Below are positions 60,889-64,000 of a stretch of 64,000 bases of DNA, in pieces; position 1 is the first letter of the stretch, and the number at the start of each line of letters is the position of its first letter. A program made the position numbers and the translations under genes. Under the pieces are notes generated by a model. That model had not been told where the DNA came from. It did not search any database and saw only the letters and a program-made list of their open reading frames with translations. This stretch comes from Desulfocapsa sp. (lineage in GTDB: Bacteria > Desulfobacterota > Desulfobulbia > Desulfobulbales > Desulfocapsaceae): contig JAQYVF010000017.1 in the NCBI GenBank assembly GCA_030145625.1, positions 1 to 64,000 of the forward strand, written 5' to 3'.

Positions 60889-61085
60889 TGTAGTAGTTCA
60901 AACTTAATCTGACAGATGCCAGTTTTGATCAGGTGTCTGTCAGGTCAAATTCAGTTCAGGTTTTTATCCTTCCATATGTTCTTTCCATCTTCAAATGTTT
61001 CCTGTGGTGTGCGGCCACAGCACATTTTCCCTTGATGGGTTCTTTCCTCGTTGTAGTACAGCAACCGTTTGTATCCCCAGTTGTA
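60889..61085 (-). mobile_element. IS481/IS3-like element end: transposase C-terminus plus terminal sequence
   Basis: Minus strand reads 'WGYKRLLYYNEERTHQGKMCCGRTPQETFEDGKNIWKDKNLN*' followed by TGTCAGATTAAGTTTGAACTACTACA. Confidence 0.75.
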
Positions 61086-61095
61086 TTGACTTTAC

Positions 61096-61569
61096 TCACC
61101 AGCTGTTCAGGGTGCGTGGTTTATGCCAAATGTACAAGAGCTGGACCTGCATCGGTACCAGGATCCTGTCGCCACTGGGTAGAATGTAATCATTTAGCAC
61201 ATCCACAATGCGGCCCAGCACCTCACCGTCTGTAATCATAGACCTGCAGACAGATTCCTCCTGGCCGTAAAAATCTGTGGTCCCATAAAAATCCATCTCT
61301 GCTACAGAATAGGACCACAGCTCCTGCAACTCCTCTTTCTGCTCGGCATTATCCAGCTGCCAGCGTGGAGAGATATCGGTACCAACCAGGTTGGAAACAA
61401 ATGAGTCTATGCCACCACGGGCAAGGGGATTGTTACGATAAGCGTCACGAGAGCGACCGCGCAGGGTGGTAATGGAGTTGTAGAGGGTGTTGGTGGGACC
61501 GCCAAGATTAAGGCCCCAGTCACCGAGGCGACCGGTGTGGTCGAGGATGATACCTGGGGCAGTCATCAC
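61096..61569 (-). pseudogene. Lambda-type phage portal protein, N-terminal fragment
   Basis: 'LYNSITTLRGRSRDAYRNNPLARGGIDSFVSNLVGTDISPRW...ESVCRSMITDGEVLGRIVDVLND...VPMQVQLL' then junction to IS sequence. Confidence 0.8.
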
Positions 61570-61817
61570 AGCCCCTTACCGGACGTGATCCGGAATGAAG
61601 TAGCATGATCGCCTGGGTAGTCGAGGGTAGAGAGGATGGACTCCAGCTCACCAATACGCCGGCTCAGATAGGGGGTGTTGATGCGATGGTACTCTGCAGA
61701 GTCACCGTCAACAACGACACGAACAGCAAGCGTGCCGGAGAGGAGTTTTGTGCGGGCAGTACGCAGTGCGGCCAGCTCGTCACGGAATGCCTGTATTTCA
61801 GTATCGGTGTATGCCAT
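61566..61817 (-). CDS. gpW-like phage head-tail joining protein
   Basis: Small ORF immediately upstream of the portal: 'MAYTDTEIQAFRDELAALRTARTKLLSGT...YLSRRIGELESIL'. Confidence 0.65.
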   Translation of the reverse strand: MAYTDTEIQAFRDELAALRTARTKLLSGTLAVRVVVDGDSAEYHRINTPYLSRRIGELESILSTLDYPGDHATSFRITSGKGL

Positions 61818-62059
61818 CTGCTCTCAATAACGAAAGAAAATCTCTCAGAAAAAAGACTGGTTCCTTTTAAATATGATGAGAGTATACAGGCAAGTTTTTC
61901 AGGTTTTCTCCTATGAACGTCTATGAACGAGTAAAAGCTATTGACATGTTTTTTGATTGACCTGGAAAACTGGTGGAGAGACTTGGAGGCAGAACAAAAA
62001 AAAAGCCAACCGGAATCGGCTGACCATGACAACTCACTACTTATGAAATATTTCCTTAT

Positions 62060-62086
62060 TGTAGTGGTTCATACTTGATCTGACAG
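62060..62086. repeat. Second copy of the IS-end sequence, direct orientation relative to 60889-60915
   Basis: TGTAGTGGTTCATACTTGATCTGACAG versus TGTAGTAGTTCAAACTTAATCTGACAG. Confidence 0.7.
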
Positions 62087-62243
62087 CCACAAAAACGGGG
62101 CACGATCAAATCTGACATTCACAGTAGACAGCTCAAGTTGAGGGAAGATCAGGGCAGAAAAATCTTAGGTCTGGCAAGCTTAAAAAGTTTGTATCCATTT
62201 TCTTTAACCGTGTCCACATGTTTTGTAAAGGATCTACTCGGAA

Positions 62244-62276
62244 AAACTCTAGCCAGTGCCCCACTGGCTAGAGTTT
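62244..62276. repeat. Perfect 15-bp inverted repeat (hairpin, 3-nt loop)
   Basis: AAACTCTAGCCAGTG-CCC-CACTGGCTAGAGTTT; no following U tract. Confidence 0.75.
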
Positions 62277-62345
62277 GGTGAGGCCGCCGAATGGCGCAAA
62301 GTTGCACTCGATACTAGGGCTATGTATGGTAAAGCTATGTCAAAT

Positions 62346-64000
62346 CTATAGAAGTGAAAAACAGAGCGTCATAACCACTGTAGGTGCAAAAGCATAGGCC
62401 AAAAGAAGAACTGGAGAAACACCGTTATTGAAGTAGTTTTTCAATAACGCCTGTCCGGCAGGATTAGGGGCATTGGCAATCACCGTAAGGCCACCACCGC
62501 TAACAGCACCTGCTACCACCGCATATTTAAGGCCATCTGTGAAACCCGGTACCAAGGTACTCAGGTAAGTAATAGCTGCATTATCGTTAAAGGCAGTAAG
62601 TACCGTGGCACTGAACATAAGAGGCAGCTCACCCAGACTGCCTAATACTGGAGCAATCCACCATCCCTGCAGCCCTCCATGAATTACCAGGCCTCCCAGA
62701 AAAAAGCCGACCAGCATCGGCGGTTTCAAATTGACGTTGTTTTGAAAGGGCCAGGTGACATGTGAAAAGCCGATAAAAAAGAGCATACCAGAGACAAAAA
62801 CGGCTGGGTAATGGGCATTGACAATGGTCCAGATCATAAAGGCCACATGGACGGCCATAATCCAGCCCGGCACATCACCACCGCGAATATCCCAGTTGGG
62901 GTCTGTCAATTTGGGCCGCTTGTCCCGCGGCAGCAGGCCCGGCACCGACACGCTCATCTTCTGGATCTTCAGGTCTTCCAGCTCCTGCTCAAGGGTCTCG
63001 TCCAGAAGCTCCAGGTCGGCATCTTCCCAAGAACCTAGAGTAAGAGCCGATGTCTTGGCCACATCTTTTATACGGTCGAACTCGCGGTGCAGCTCTTCGG
63101 CTATACGCTCCTCAGCGTGGTGAATGCCCCTGTCCATAAATTCCCGGGATATATACTCTTCTTTGATCTCGTCTTTGAGAAGGTTTACCTTGAATTTCTT
63201 TTCCAGGGCGGAAATATCTTTTTTAAACACAAGAAAAACCAAGGCATTTGAGATGATAATGCCGATGACAGCCTTCCAACCAAAGGTGGTAAACATGAAG
63301 GGGAGGTCCCAGTTCCAGGGTGCTGCAACCATGAGGACCGGTGGTGCGGCAAAGTGAGTAAGAGTTCCGCCAACTGAAATATTAACAAAAAGCAGTGCAA
63401 TGGTGGCGTATTTAAATTTATGGCTCGGCTGCAATTCGTAAAATTTCCGAGCTAACAGCATAGCTGAAATGGTCATCGCAGCCGGTTCCGTGATAAAAGA
63501 GCCAAGAATCGGCCCCAGAGTCATGATCGTCAGCCACCATGCTGCTAATGTGCCTTTAAAAACAGCGGCTATGCGACTCATTACATTTTCAGAAAGTTTC
63601 AGAATGGGGCGGGAGGAAGCCAGTGCCATGATAACCACAACAAACATCGGCTCAGTAAAGTTAACCCCGCTGACATAATTGACAAAGGTATGCCAGTCAT
63701 AGAACAAAACGACAGCAGCACAGAGCGCCACAACCCAGAGACCAAAAATAACCTCAACCTCGCCGAGAAAGTGAAATATCTCGGAAAGGAGATGGGTGGA
63801 GTTTTCCGATTCCCGACCTGCTTCTATCTCTTTCTGGTGTTCAGCTTTCCACTTATGGGCATAATAGAGAAATTTACTGCTTAAAAATGTATGGAGGATG
63901 GCAGCCAGAAAAATGAGGCTGGCCACAAGATTGAACGGGGTTTGACTGATGCGGTGTTTAAGAATTGCTCCTACACTTTCAATATCGGCGTCATGATAAC
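62346..64000 (-). CDS. Putative Na+/H+ antiporter family membrane protein (5' end beyond the window)
   Basis: Multi-TM ORF with 'NFTEPMFVVVIMALASSRPILKLSENVMSRIA', 'TLGPILGSFITEPAAMT', 'NISVGGTLTHFAAPPVLMVA', 'NDNAAITYLSTLVPG'. The frame stays open (YHDADIESVGAILKHRISQTPFNLVASL..) through base 64000, so the 63926 start is probably not the real one. Confidence 0.85.
   Translation of the reverse strand, partial: YHDADIESVGAILKHRISQTPFNLVASLIFLAAILHTFLSSKFLYYAHKWKAEHQKEIEAGRESENSTHLLSEIFHFLGEVEVIFGLWVVALCAAVVLFYDWHTFVNYVSGVNFTEPMFVVVIMALASSRPILKLSENVMSRIAAVFKGTLAAWWLTIMTLGPILGSFITEPAAMTISAMLLARKFYELQPSHKFKYATIALLFVNISVGGTLTHFAAPPVLMVAAPWNWDLPFMFTTFGWKAVIGIIISNALVFLVFKKDISALEKKFKVNLLKDEIKEEYISREFMDRGIHHAEERIAEELHREFDRIKDVAKTSALTLGSWEDADLELLDETLEQELEDLKIQKMSVSVPGLLPRDKRPKLTDPNWDIRGGDVPGWIMAVHVAFMIWTIVNAHYPAVFVSGMLFFIGFSHVTWPFQNNVNLKPPMLVGFFLGGLVIHGGLQGWWIAPVLGSLGELPLMFSATVLTAFNDNAAITYLSTLVPGFTDGLKYAVVAGAVSGGGLTVIANAPNPAGQALLKNYFNNGVSPVLLLAYAFAPTVVMTLCFSLL

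Overview
This 64 kb window looks like part of a Gram-negative chromosome, probably deltaproteobacterial (Desulfobacterota-like). That placement is inferred from gene content and was not computed.

Left part (0-20 kb): a sensor kinase, a geranylgeranyl-reductase-type flavoprotein, a small two-CxxCH protein, and a long minus-strand surface-glycan cluster. The cluster holds a Glf-like flavoprotein, a TMTC-like TPR membrane protein, three zinc-ribbon C-methyltransferase-family proteins, an epimerase, an RfbF-like cytidylyltransferase and two GT2 glycosyltransferases. The last GT2 gene is flanked by an inverted pair of palindromic MITE-like elements.

Middle (20-40 kb): a secreted subtilase, two tandem Tat-type solute-binding proteins followed by a Cache/PAS hybrid kinase, an M48 peptidase, a DHH-CBS protein and ndk. 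A convincing GEMM-I (cyclic dinucleotide) riboswitch with an overlapping intrinsic terminator lies upstream of a large repeat-bearing secreted HExxH protein.

Right part (40-62 kb): heavily eroded. It contains a radical-SAM gene with one in-frame stop, remnants of a rhomboid, an NtrC-type regulator, a MauG-like protein, RAYT/Y1, ISL3 and IS481-like transposases and a lambda-type phage fragment. It also has an ~800-bp direct duplication of the 3' half of an amidohydrolase-like gene. The intact copy of that gene appears to have lost all canonical metal ligands, suggesting a pseudoenzyme.

The strongest leads are the riboswitch and its operon, the amidohydrolase pseudoenzyme with its duplication, the SBP-SBP-kinase module, and the MITE-flanked glycosyltransferase. 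No CRISPR array, rRNA or tRNA was recognised.
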